DNA from: Flavobacterium weaverense
GTDB taxonomy: Bacteria; Bacteroidota; Bacteroidia; Flavobacteriales; Flavobacteriaceae
Assembly (NCBI RefSeq): GCF_003688495.1
Contig: NZ_REFH01000008.1
Span: 62,001 to 126,000, forward strand
Reading direction: 5' to 3'
Length of the DNA: 64,000 nucleotides
Part shown: positions 1 through 7,369 of the stretch, one piece after another
How the letters are laid out: each line of letters begins with the position of its first letter
Numbering within the stretch: position 1 is the first letter of the stretch
Program-made: the position numbers and the translations under genes
Notes under the pieces: generated by a model
Told to the model about the DNA's origin: nothing
Seen by the model: only the letters and a program-made list of their open reading frames with translations
Databases searched by the model: none

Positions 1-1166
1 TCAAGATAATTAGTTGTAAAACCAACTTGATTATTAATAACAATATGAATCGTTCCTCCTGTTTTGTATCCATCTAATTGTGCCATTTGCACAATTTCAT
101 ACAAAATTCCTTGACCAGCGATTGCAGCATCTCCGTGAACGGCGATAGGCAACACTTTAGAGAAATCGTTAGGGAAGTATTTATCTTGTTTAGCTCTTGT
201 AATTCCTTCAATTACTGCACCTACAGTTTCTAAGTGCGAAGGATTAGGAGCTAAATTTATATTTATATTTTTACCAGACTGCGTTACTTTATCAGCTGTA
301 AGCCCTAAGTGATACTTTACATCACCATCAAAATATTCCTGATCGTAATCTTTACCATCAAATTCTCCAAAGATATCTTGAGTGGATTTTCCGAAAATAT
401 TTGCTAAAACGTTCAAACGACCACGGTGTGCCATTCCCATAACAAATTTCTCCACTCCTTTTTCAGCTGCTTTTTCAATTAAAGCATCTAATGCAGGAAT
501 AATAGATTCTCCACCTTCAAGAGAAAAACGCTTTTGACCCACATATTTAGTGTGCAAAAAGTTCTCAAAAGAAACGGCTTGGTTTAATTTATTTAAAATT
601 GATTTCTTCTCATCAGCAGAAAAATTAGGTTGGTTGTCATTAACTCCTATTTTTTTCTGAATCCATTGTACAATTTCTGGGTTACGGATGTACATGTACT
701 CCACCCCAATATGCTGACAATAAATACTATCTAAGTGTCTAATAATTTCTTGAAGACTACAAGCTGGGATATTAATGGCTTTTGCCGCATCAAAAACAGT
801 ATTTAAATCTGCTGCTGAAAGTCCAAAGTTTGAAAGTTCAAGTGTTGGCGATGCAGTTCTTCTCTCTCTTACTGGATTTGTTTTAGTAAACAAATGTCCG
901 CGAGAACGATATCCATCAATTAATTTTAATACGTTAAATTCTTTTTGAAGTTGATTTGAAACCAAACTACAATCGGTGTTAGTTGAAGCAAAATTTGCAA
1001 TTTGCTCTACTTTATTTTCCTCATTGTACGTTTCCATTCCAAAATCGAAACCTTGAAAAAAGCTTCTCCAACTTGGCTCAACGCTATCTGGATTTTCTAA
1101 ATATTGGTCGTATAATTGAGCAAAAAACTCTGTGTGTGCTGCGTTTAAAAATGAAAACCTATCCAT
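1..1166 (-). CDS. sucA: 2-oxoglutarate dehydrogenase E1 component (partial, C-terminus off the window)
   Basis: This is the thiamine-diphosphate-dependent E1 subunit of the 2-oxoglutarate dehydrogenase complex, which decarboxylates 2-oxoglutarate in the TCA cycle. The frame starts at the ATG complementary to 1164-1166 (MDRFSFLNAAHTEFFAQLYD, a typical E1o N-terminus) and is open to base 1, so about 388 residues of a roughly 920-residue protein are visible. The motifs MGMAHRGRLNVL (about residue 243) and HGDAAIAGQG are characteristic of E1o. A TACTTTTG -7 element lies upstream on the same strand. The partner gene sucB would be expected beyond the left edge. Identification is firm; the ThDP-binding GDG motif is not all in view. 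Confidence 0.95.
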   Translation of the reverse strand, partial: MDRFSFLNAAHTEFFAQLYDQYLENPDSVEPSWRSFFQGFDFGMETYNEENKVEQIANFASTNTDCSLVSNQLQKEFNVLKLIDGYRSRGHLFTKTNPVRERRTASPTLELSNFGLSAADLNTVFDAAKAINIPACSLQEIIRHLDSIYCQHIGVEYMYIRNPEIVQWIQKKIGVNDNQPNFSADEKKSILNKLNQAVSFENFLHTKYVGQKRFSLEGGESIIPALDALIEKAAEKGVEKFVMGMAHRGRLNVLANIFGKSTQDIFGEFDGKDYDQEYFDGDVKYHLGLTADKVTQSGKNININLAPNPSHLETVGAVIEGITRAKQDKYFPNDFSKVLPIAVHGDAAIAGQGILYEIVQMAQLDGYKTGGTIHIVINNQVGFTTNYL

Positions 1167-1205
1167 AATATTTATTGAATATATTCTTTTTGTTAAATAG
1201 TTTAG

Positions 1206-1213
1206 CAAAAGTA
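1206..1213 (-). promoter_or_regulatory. -7 promoter element of sucA
   Basis: The minus strand reads TACTTTTG, a match to the Bacteroidota TAnnTTTG -7 element, about 40 bases upstream of the sucA ATG. No clean -33 TTG is present at the usual spacing. Confidence 0.5.
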
Positions 1214-1284
1214 CAACAATACAATAAATTTCTAATTTATTTTAGGATACATTTACATTGAATATCGTTAAAAATTAAAAACTC

Positions 1285-1827
1285 ATGAAAAAGAATTACT
1301 TTTTGAATGATTGTAAATCATTTTTAGTCATATTAACCGTGTTTCTTTCAAATTTTATGTTTGCACAACGAAATAGTTTACCACCGCCAGTGGAAAATCA
1401 ATTTTGGAAAAACGTACAATTTGGAGGTGGATTGGGTCTTGGTTTTGGATCTGGTTATACAGACATTTCAATAGCTCCTAGTGCTATTTACAACTTTAAT
1501 GAATATGCTGCTTTGGGATTAGGTGCTCAGTACAAATATCTAAAGCAAAAAGATTTTTACGCGTCAAACCTATATGGCGGCAGTATCATAGGATTGCTTA
1601 ATCCTATTCGTGCCATACAAATTTCAGCAGAATTAGAGCAATTGCGAGTTAATGTAAATCTCGAAGGTTCTAATAGCAATTCACAAGATTACTGGAACAC
1701 CGCTTTATTTATTGGAGCAGGATATCGATCTGGGAGCGCGACTATTGGAGCTCGCTATAATGTCTTAGACGATAAAAATAGCATTTACGGTAGTGCTTTT
1801 ATGCCTTTTGTTAGGGTATATTTCTAA
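1285..1827 (+). CDS. Small secreted outer-membrane beta-barrel-like protein
   Basis: A 180-residue protein of unknown function. It begins with a signal peptide (hydrophobic segment about residues 12-27, cleavage near FAQ-RN). The mature part is rich in Gly and alternating aromatic residues (GGGLGLGFGSGY, YAALGLGAQYKYL) and ends in VRVYF, a terminal aromatic residue as in outer-membrane barrels. It is divergent from sucA. From memory, relatives at this locus in flavobacteria are sometimes labelled alpha-ketoglutarate decarboxylase, which looks like a name borrowed from the neighbouring gene: nothing in this sequence resembles a decarboxylase. A small porin-like outer-membrane protein is the best description. 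Confidence 0.75.
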   Translation: MKKNYFLNDCKSFLVILTVFLSNFMFAQRNSLPPPVENQFWKNVQFGGGLGLGFGSGYTDISIAPSAIYNFNEYAALGLGAQYKYLKQKDFYASNLYGGSIIGLLNPIRAIQISAELEQLRVNVNLEGSNSNSQDYWNTALFIGAGYRSGSATIGARYNVLDDKNSIYGSAFMPFVRVYF

Positions 1828-1873
1828 GTCAGTTATATATTAAAGCGCTACTTGTTTAAGGAATTTTTGAGTT

Positions 1874-2227
1874 CTAGCGGTATTTATTTCTAAACCATAC
1901 TTTTTGCCATTCTCTCTTTAAAACCAAGAATGAAACTTGTTCTGCTAGAATAACAAGATCGGAACCATCAAGTTTTTTTATTTCATCCTCAGACACATCG
2001 ATGATGTATAATAAATTGAGATATTCAGCAAATTTATACTGGATAAGTCGGTATATTTTTTCGTGGAGTTGAATTTTTAATTCGTTAGGTGTAATACTTA
2101 ATGGAAAATCAACTGCTTCGTTAGCAAGATTGAAATCCTTATTTAGCTGTTCCACCAACTTAAGATATAAGGTTTCTTTTTCCGCTTCTGAAAGCAATGA
2201 ATCCGTATTAATTGGAGCTATATACAT
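1874..2227 (-). CDS. Conserved hypothetical protein, 117 aa
   Basis: Not recognised. The 117-residue protein is soluble and acidic in its N-terminal half (MYIAPINTDSLLSEAEKETLYLKLVEQL), contains predicted helices with heptad-like Leu spacing, and ends in a basic stretch (LKREWQKVWFRNKYR). No signal peptide or membrane segment is visible. It lies between sucA and the polyprenyl synthase on the same strand as both, 123 bases downstream of the polyprenyl synthase stop, so it could be its own unit. Coding is supported by codon use like its neighbours and by a continuous frame with a well-placed ATG; the function is unknown. Confidence 0.7.
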   Translation of the reverse strand: MYIAPINTDSLLSEAEKETLYLKLVEQLNKDFNLANEAVDFPLSITPNELKIQLHEKIYRLIQYKFAEYLNLLYIIDVSEDEIKKLDGSDLVILAEQVSFLVLKREWQKVWFRNKYR

Positions 2228-2350
2228 GATTGATTTAAATTAAAAACGAATTCAAATTTGCGCATTTTAATACATTTTTCAAGAGTAAGTTCTAATAAGC
2301 AACTTGTGACGGAGAATAATTACTTCTTATTTGAAATAAGATATAAATAT

Positions 2351-3325
2351 TTAAACCATTCTACCCATTAAGTTCTCACCAAAATCTTTCAAAATTTCTT
2401 TTTTATCAGCGCTAATATTCATCTTTTCTAAGGTTTGAAAAGCTTTATAAGTAAAATCGTGAATAGCATCTTGTGTCGCTTTAGAAGCACCTGAAGTGTT
2501 AAAAAGTTCTTTTACAACCTCTATTTTTTCTGTACTATCTTCAGGATGAATCGAAAATAATCTACTCAATTCAGCTGCATCTTTTTCATTAGAAAAAGCC
2601 ATTGCCTTTAAATATAAATACGTTTTTTTATTTTCGATGATATCACCTCCAACTTGTTTGCCAAAAGTTTCTGGATCACCAAAAGCATCTAAATAATCAT
2701 CTTGCAACTGGAAAGCTAAACCTAAATTCAATCCGAAATCATAAATTAAATTTGCGTTTTCTGTCGAAGCATCAGCAATAATTGCACCCATTTTCATAGC
2801 TGCGGCAACTAATACAGCAGTTTTGTACTGTATCATTTTAAGGTATTCTGGAATGGTAACATCTGTACGACTTTCAAAATCTACATCCCACTGTTGGCCT
2901 TCACAAACCTCAAGAGCAGTTTTACTAAACAATTTTGCTAAATCTCTAAAAATAGCAGGTTCATATTGTTCAAAATATTGATATGCTAATATCAACATGG
3001 CATCTCCAGATAAAATACCAGTGTTTAAATCCCATTTTTCATGTACTGTTTCTTTACCTCTTCGCAATGGTGCATCATCCATTATATCATCATGCACTAA
3101 TGAAAAATTATGGAATACTTCAACTGCTAACGCTGCTGGCAATGCTCTTTTATAATCGGCATCAAATATCTCAGCAGTCATCAAAGTAAGTACTGGACGA
3201 ATTCTTTTTCCTCCAAGATCTAAAATATAATGAATGGGCTCATATAAATTCCTAGGTTCTTTTGATTCGTACTGTGATTGTAAATAATCTGAAAGAAATT
3301 CTTGATACTGAAATATGCTGTGCAT
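2351..3325 (-). CDS. Polyprenyl diphosphate synthase (isoprenoid chain elongation)
   Basis: This 324-residue enzyme condenses isopentenyl diphosphate with an allylic diphosphate to build prenyl chains for quinones and cell-wall lipid carriers. It has both Asp-rich motifs of the trans-prenyltransferase family: first DDIMD at residues 79-83 followed by APLRRG, and second DDYLD at 209-213 preceded by FQLQ. The LGGKRIRP motif (37-44) binds the diphosphate. Phe74, five residues before the first DDxxD, is the kind of bulky residue that limits chain length, which suggests a short to medium product (farnesyl or geranylgeranyl), but chain length cannot be settled from sequence alone. The enzyme is cytosolic. 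It is divergent from yceI. Confidence 0.9.
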   Translation of the reverse strand: MHSIFQYQEFLSDYLQSQYESKEPRNLYEPIHYILDLGGKRIRPVLTLMTAEIFDADYKRALPAALAVEVFHNFSLVHDDIMDDAPLRRGKETVHEKWDLNTGILSGDAMLILAYQYFEQYEPAIFRDLAKLFSKTALEVCEGQQWDVDFESRTDVTIPEYLKMIQYKTAVLVAAAMKMGAIIADASTENANLIYDFGLNLGLAFQLQDDYLDAFGDPETFGKQVGGDIIENKKTYLYLKAMAFSNEKDAAELSRLFSIHPEDSTEKIEVVKELFNTSGASKATQDAIHDFTYKAFQTLEKMNISADKKEILKDFGENLMGRMV

Positions 3326-3334
3326 TTTGTTTTA

Positions 3335-3430
3335 TTTAAAGTTTAAAGTTTAAAAAGGTTGAAACTGAATGACTTTTTTCACTTTATCTACTGCAAAGAA
3401 ACTCAAAAAACTTCAAACTTTAAACTTTAA
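3335..3430. repeat. Inverted AT-rich repeat upstream of the polyprenyl synthase
   Basis: TTTAAAGTTTAAAGTTTAAA at 3335-3354 is mirrored by AAACTTTAAACTTTAA at 3415-3430, giving a long AT-only inverted repeat around a loop of about 60 bases. It lies in the leader of the minus-strand gene. It may be only simple-sequence DNA. Confidence 0.5.
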
Positions 3431-3464
3431 AATTTGAGAAATGTTAAAATTAAAAAAATACGTT

Positions 3465-3492
3465 GGAAACTTCTTTGGTATTCAAAGTTTCC
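3465..3492. promoter_or_regulatory. Putative TetR operator 1 (upstream of yceI)
   Basis: GGAAAC-N16-GTTTCC; the arms extend to GGAAACTT/AAGTTTCC. It ends four bases before the TACATTTG -7 box and covers the -33 region. It is nearly identical in arms, spacing and position to a second copy at 4152-4179. TetR regulators often bind palindromes overlapping the promoter, so the neighbouring tetR product is the likely ligand. Confidence 0.65.
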
Positions 3493-3496
3493 TAAT

Positions 3497-3504
3497 TACA
3501 TTTG
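3497..3504 (+). promoter_or_regulatory. yceI promoter, -7 element
   Basis: TACATTTG matches TAnnTTTG. A TTG at 3475-3477 lies 19 bases upstream, the usual -33 spacing for this phylum. The predicted transcript starts near 3510, leaving a leader of about 75 bases before the yceI ATG. Confidence 0.7.
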
Positions 3505-3587
3505 CAGAAAATTTTAACAATTGGGGTAATAGCTTTTTATTTCGAATAGCATTCAACCCATTATATTCTTAACGTAACAATCATATT

Positions 3588-4109
3588 ATGAAAACGAAGT
3601 GGACAATTGATTCAAGCCAATCAGACGTTCTGATCAAAATGAGACATTCAATAATAGCCTATTTAGCCGGAACAATTAATAAATTTGATGGTCACATTGA
3701 TATTGACAACAATGAAATAGCAGACGCTTCGATTCAGTTTTCATTAGACGTGAATAATAAAGACACCAAATTAGAGCAAATAGACAGCCATTTAAAAATG
3801 AATGATTTGTTTGACGTTAATGAATACCCTATAATCAGTTTTAAGTCTACTTCATTCGAAAAGATAAATAAGAACATCAATTTTCTAAAAGGAAATCTAA
3901 CGATAAAAAACATTACTGGACCAATTGAGCTTGATGCCGAATTCATGGGAATAAATGCGTACGATGGCGATGCTAAAGCAGCTTTTGAAATTACAGGTAA
4001 AATAAACAGGAAAGATTTTGGTCTTACTTATAATTCTTTTAATCAAAATGGAGGATTAGCATTAGGACAAGATATTAAGCTGATTGCCAATTTAGAATTT
4101 ACTGCTTAA
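3588..4109 (+). CDS. YceI family lipocalin-like protein
   Basis: A 173-residue YceI-domain protein. The family forms a beta-barrel that binds long isoprenoid-like lipids. The pattern is clear: TKWTIDSSQSDVLIKMRHSI at the start, GTINKFDGHIDID, then SHLKMNDLFDVNEYPIISFKS and FEITGKINRKDFGLTYN near the end. Unlike many YceI proteins it has no signal peptide, so it is predicted to be cytosolic. It sits next to a polyprenyl diphosphate synthase on one side and a TetR-RND operon on the other, and shares a near-identical putative operator with the latter. The physiological ligand is not known. Confidence 0.9.
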   Translation: MKTKWTIDSSQSDVLIKMRHSIIAYLAGTINKFDGHIDIDNNEIADASIQFSLDVNNKDTKLEQIDSHLKMNDLFDVNEYPIISFKSTSFEKINKNINFLKGNLTIKNITGPIELDAEFMGINAYDGDAKAAFEITGKINRKDFGLTYNSFNQNGGLALGQDIKLIANLEFTA

Positions 4110-4151
4110 AAAATCAACATTAATCAAATGTTAAATAATTACAAAATAAAA

Positions 4152-4179
4152 GGAAACTATTTTAGTGTTTAAAGTTTCC
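4152..4179. promoter_or_regulatory. Putative TetR operator 2 (upstream of tetR-RND operon)
   Basis: GGAAAC-N16-GTTTCC, with the common part of the arms extending to GGAAACT/AGTTTCC, ends four bases before the TACATTTG -7 box. The core TTTAGTGTTTAAA resembles TTTGGTATTCAAA in operator 1. The position fits autorepression of the tetR operon. Confidence 0.7.
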
Positions 4180-4183
4180 TTCT

Positions 4184-4191
4184 TACATTTG
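4184..4191 (+). promoter_or_regulatory. tetR-RND operon promoter, -7 element
   Basis: TACATTTG matches TAnnTTTG, about 75 bases upstream of the tetR ATG. The -33 region is inside the putative operator and lacks a perfect TTG (TTAG instead), which suggests a weak promoter. Confidence 0.65.
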
Positions 4192-4266
4192 CACCCAATT
4201 TAACAACCATTTGCCATAAATTTTAACTCAATTTAAAAATACTGATATTATTTCAGGACAAAAAAA

Positions 4267-4863
4267 ATGAAAGAAAAAATTATATCTAAAGCAAGCGAAA
4301 TGTTTTTAAAACTCGGTTTTAAGAGCGTTACCATGGATGATATTGCTGGTGAAATGTGTATTTCTAAAAAAACAATTTATAAATATTTTTGTAACAAAGA
4401 ATTACTTATTGAAGAAAGCACCACAACAGTTCACAAGGAAATCCATGAAATTATCAATACTATAATTTCAAAAAATTATAATGCAATTGAAGAGAATTTT
4501 GAAATTAGAAAAATGTTTAAAGAGATGTTCCAATCATCAGATGACTCTCCTATTTATCAATTAAAAAAACATTATCCTGAAATTTACGAAATTGTTATTG
4601 CAAGAGAAATTAATGAGTGCAATACGACGTTTGAGCAAAACATCATAAAAGGAATTCAACAAGGATATTACCGCGAAAACATAAATATCAAAAATTACAT
4701 TCAGTTTTATTACAATCTTGTTTTCACGATAAAGGAAAACATAAGTTCCGAAAAAGAAGGACAGCAAATAGAACTTGAAGTTTTAGAATACCACACTAGA
4801 GCAATGGCTACGCCAGCTGGAGTCATCGAATTAGAAAAACAATTACTAAACTATACTAAATAA
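4267..4863 (+). CDS. TetR/AcrR family transcriptional regulator
   Basis: A 198-residue TetR-type repressor and first gene of the efflux operon. The N-terminal helix-turn-helix spans about residues 5-50 (KIISKASEMFLKLGFKSVTMDDIA, then CISKKTIYKYFCNKELL, a typical TetR recognition helix). The remaining 150 residues form the helical ligand and dimer domain, rich in Ile, Glu and Asn and without similarity I can assign to a ligand. The stop codon overlaps the ATG of the tolC-like gene by one base (TAATG), indicating translational coupling. The palindromes upstream of this gene and of yceI are the likely operators, which predicts autorepression relieved by an efflux substrate. Confidence 0.93.
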   Translation: MKEKIISKASEMFLKLGFKSVTMDDIAGEMCISKKTIYKYFCNKELLIEESTTTVHKEIHEIINTIISKNYNAIEENFEIRKMFKEMFQSSDDSPIYQLKKHYPEIYEIVIAREINECNTTFEQNIIKGIQQGYYRENINIKNYIQFYYNLVFTIKENISSEKEGQQIELEVLEYHTRAMATPAGVIELEKQLLNYTK

Positions 4864-6227
4864 TGAAGAGAATAATTTTAATCGCAATTCTGACATTAGG
4901 CCTATCGGTCCAATCTCAAAATTTGAGCAACACTGGATCAGGTCCAGCAAAAACGTTGACATTAAAGGACGCAATCAACTATGCCTTAGAAAACAAAGCT
5001 GATGCTAAAAAATCTAAATTACAAGTTGAAAATAGTGAATACCAAATTCAAGAAGTTCGCTCTAGAGCTTTGCCTCAAATTTCTGCTAATGGAAGTTTGA
5101 CTTACAATCCAGTATTGCAAACTACAGTAATTGATGGATCAGCTTTTGGTCAGCCAGGAACAACTATTCAAGCTTCTTTTGGACAAAAATGGAGTTCTAC
5201 TGCTGGTGTGTCTTTAACACAAGCTATATTCGATCAGTCTGTTTTTACAGGTTTGAAAGCCGCAAGATCAACTAGAGAATTTTATCTTATAAATAATCAG
5301 TTAACTGAGGAGCAAGTAATCGAGCGAGTAGCAAATAATTATTACCAAGTTTATGTTCAAAGACAAAAACTAACTGTTATTGATAGCACGTTTAAAAACA
5401 CTACTAAAGTTAAGGACATCATCAAAGGACAATTTGACAATGGTCTAGCTAAGAAAATTGATTTAGACAGAATATTGGTTAAAATTTCAAATATCAATAC
5501 GATGCGTCAGCAAGTATTGAATGCAGTACAAATACAAGAAAATGCATTGAAATTTTACATGGGAATGCCAATCGAAATACAAATCGAAATTCCACAAACT
5601 GCATTTGAAGTAAGTCCGCAATCTCTATCTGAGATTCCAGATACTACTAATAGAACTGAATATTTGTTGATGAAAAAACAAGAAGAGCTTTTGACCTATC
5701 AGAAAAAAGCAATTGAAGCAGGTTACTATCCTACTCTATCATTAAGTGCTGGATACAATTACATAGGTCAAGGTCCAAAAATGCCAATTGGTGCAAAACC
5801 ATCAGATGGGGTTTATTGGTCTGATTTCTCTTCTATTGGTTTAAACTTGAGAGTTCCCATTTTTACTGGTTTCAGCACTCGTGCTAAAGTAAGACAAGCA
5901 GATGTGGATTTAAGATCTCTTAAAGTTGGTATTGATGACACAAAATTAGCGCTTGATTTGGCGTTCGCCAATGCTAAAACGCAAATTGACAACAGTTTGA
6001 TTACTATAAACAATCAAAAAGATAATGCACAATTAGCTAAGGAAGTTTTAGACAATACAAGAAACAACTATATACAAGGATTAGCTTCATTAACAGATTT
6101 ATTGGATGCAGAGAATTCATTAACAGAAGCACAAAACAATTATACCTCTGCAATACTAGAGTACAAACTAGCAGAAATTCAATTAATCAAATCTAAAGGA
6201 GAATTAAAATCATTATTAAATAACTAA
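4863..6227 (+). CDS. TolC family outer-membrane efflux channel
   Basis: A 454-residue outer-membrane factor of the tripartite RND pump. It has an N-terminal signal peptide (MKRIILIAILTLGLSVQSQ) and two repeats of the OEP family: coiled-coil helices such as YALENKADAKKSKLQVENSEY and, in the second half, LTDLLDAENSLTEAQNNYTSA, the characteristic family signature near the C-terminus. Segments such as SANGSLTYNP and SLSAGYNYIG form barrel strands. It overlaps tetR by one base and is followed four bases later by the adaptor. It docks with the adaptor to export substrates across the outer membrane. Confidence 0.93.
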   Translation: MKRIILIAILTLGLSVQSQNLSNTGSGPAKTLTLKDAINYALENKADAKKSKLQVENSEYQIQEVRSRALPQISANGSLTYNPVLQTTVIDGSAFGQPGTTIQASFGQKWSSTAGVSLTQAIFDQSVFTGLKAARSTREFYLINNQLTEEQVIERVANNYYQVYVQRQKLTVIDSTFKNTTKVKDIIKGQFDNGLAKKIDLDRILVKISNINTMRQQVLNAVQIQENALKFYMGMPIEIQIEIPQTAFEVSPQSLSEIPDTTNRTEYLLMKKQEELLTYQKKAIEAGYYPTLSLSAGYNYIGQGPKMPIGAKPSDGVYWSDFSSIGLNLRVPIFTGFSTRAKVRQADVDLRSLKVGIDDTKLALDLAFANAKTQIDNSLITINNQKDNAQLAKEVLDNTRNNYIQGLASLTDLLDAENSLTEAQNNYTSAILEYKLAEIQLIKSKGELKSLLNN

Positions 6228-6231
6228 GAAC

Positions 6232-7299
6232 ATGAAAAAAATTATAATAACCGTAGTAATTATTGCAGTAACTCTTGGAGCTATAGCTTTAGTTTTAACA
6301 AATAACAAAAAAGAAAACGAAGCGAAAATAGCTGTTGTTGCAGAGAAAAATGCTGCTGTATCGGTTAGAATTGATACCGTGAAGACACAAGAAATTTCTC
6401 TGGATTTCTCTTCTAATGGAAATTTTGAGCCAGTACAAGAATTAAAATTCTCTGCTGAAAAATCCGGTAAAATAACAAAGGTTTTAGTTAAAGAAGGTGA
6501 TTATGTTTCAGTAGGGCAAACGCTAGCAATTGTAAGAAGCGATGCTATCAATGTAAGTGCACAAAATGCAAATGCTGTATATCAAAACGCTGCTTCAGAT
6601 TATAGCCGATTTGAAAATGCTTTTAAAACAGGTGGTGTTACTAAACAGCAATTAGACCAAGCTAAACTAGCAATGGTAAACGCTAAATCTAATTTAACTC
6701 AAGCTAATATCAACGTAGGAGATACAAGAATTAAAGCTCCAATAAGTGGTTACATCAATGCTAAGTATATTGAAGTAGGATCTATTGTAACAGGAATGCC
6801 TGCGACTCAATTATTTGACATTGTAAATGTTTCTAGATTAAAACTAAAAGTAAATGTTAGCGAAAGCCAAGTTGCAAGTTTGAAAGTAGGAAGCGCAACT
6901 AATGTAAAAGCGAGTGTTTACCCAGATAAAACTTTTTCAGGTAAAATTACCTTTATTGCTTCAAAAGCAGATGAGAGTTTAAATTTTCCAGTTGAAATTG
7001 AAATCGCAAACAATTCTTCAGCAGACTTAAAAGCAGGAATGTATGGAACTGCAGAATTTGCATCAAACAGACAAAAACAATCATTGAAAATTGTACCAAG
7101 AAATGCATTTGTAGGTAGTGTAAGTAGCAACCAAGTTTTTGTGATCGAAAATGGAACTGCTAAACTAAAAACTGTAACTGCTGGTAGAATCCTGGGTGAC
7201 CAAGTTGAGATTCTAGATGGATTAAATGATGGTGAAACTGTAATTATTACAGGTCAAATTAACCTTCAAGACGGAACGAAAGTGGAAATTATAAAATAA
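6232..7299 (+). CDS. RND efflux periplasmic adaptor (membrane fusion protein)
   Basis: A 355-residue adaptor linking the inner-membrane pump to the TolC-like channel. An N-terminal membrane anchor (residues 3-23, IIITVVIIAVTLGAIALVL) is not followed by a lipobox. The biotin-lipoyl half motifs are visible: GKITKVLVKEGDYVSVGQTLAIV and later TRIKAPISGYINAKYIEVGSIV. Between them is a short helical hairpin with Ala/Gln/Asn-rich sequence. The beta-barrel and membrane-proximal domains follow (VPRNAFVGSV, VEILDGLNDGETVIITG). It sits between the channel and pump genes in the same operon. Confidence 0.93.
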   Translation: MKKIIITVVIIAVTLGAIALVLTNNKKENEAKIAVVAEKNAAVSVRIDTVKTQEISLDFSSNGNFEPVQELKFSAEKSGKITKVLVKEGDYVSVGQTLAIVRSDAINVSAQNANAVYQNAASDYSRFENAFKTGGVTKQQLDQAKLAMVNAKSNLTQANINVGDTRIKAPISGYINAKYIEVGSIVTGMPATQLFDIVNVSRLKLKVNVSESQVASLKVGSATNVKASVYPDKTFSGKITFIASKADESLNFPVEIEIANNSSADLKAGMYGTAEFASNRQKQSLKIVPRNAFVGSVSSNQVFVIENGTAKLKTVTAGRILGDQVEILDGLNDGETVIITGQINLQDGTKVEIIK

Positions 7300-7369
7300 T
7301 TCATAAAGTCAAAAGTCTTAAAGAAACCGCTTAGATCCTAAAGCTCTAAGCTTAAAGCAAAATATAAAT

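Noticed and set aside
1285..1827. Calling the small protein next to sucA an alpha-ketoglutarate decarboxylase
   Set aside because: It has a signal peptide, barrel-like strands and 180 residues, with no thiamine-diphosphate motif. The name seems inherited from the neighbour.
7300..7369. Regulatory element between adaptor and pump genes
   Set aside because: The degenerate CTTAAAG/TCTTAAAG words look like simple spacer sequence; there is no stable stem with a T-run and no -7 element.
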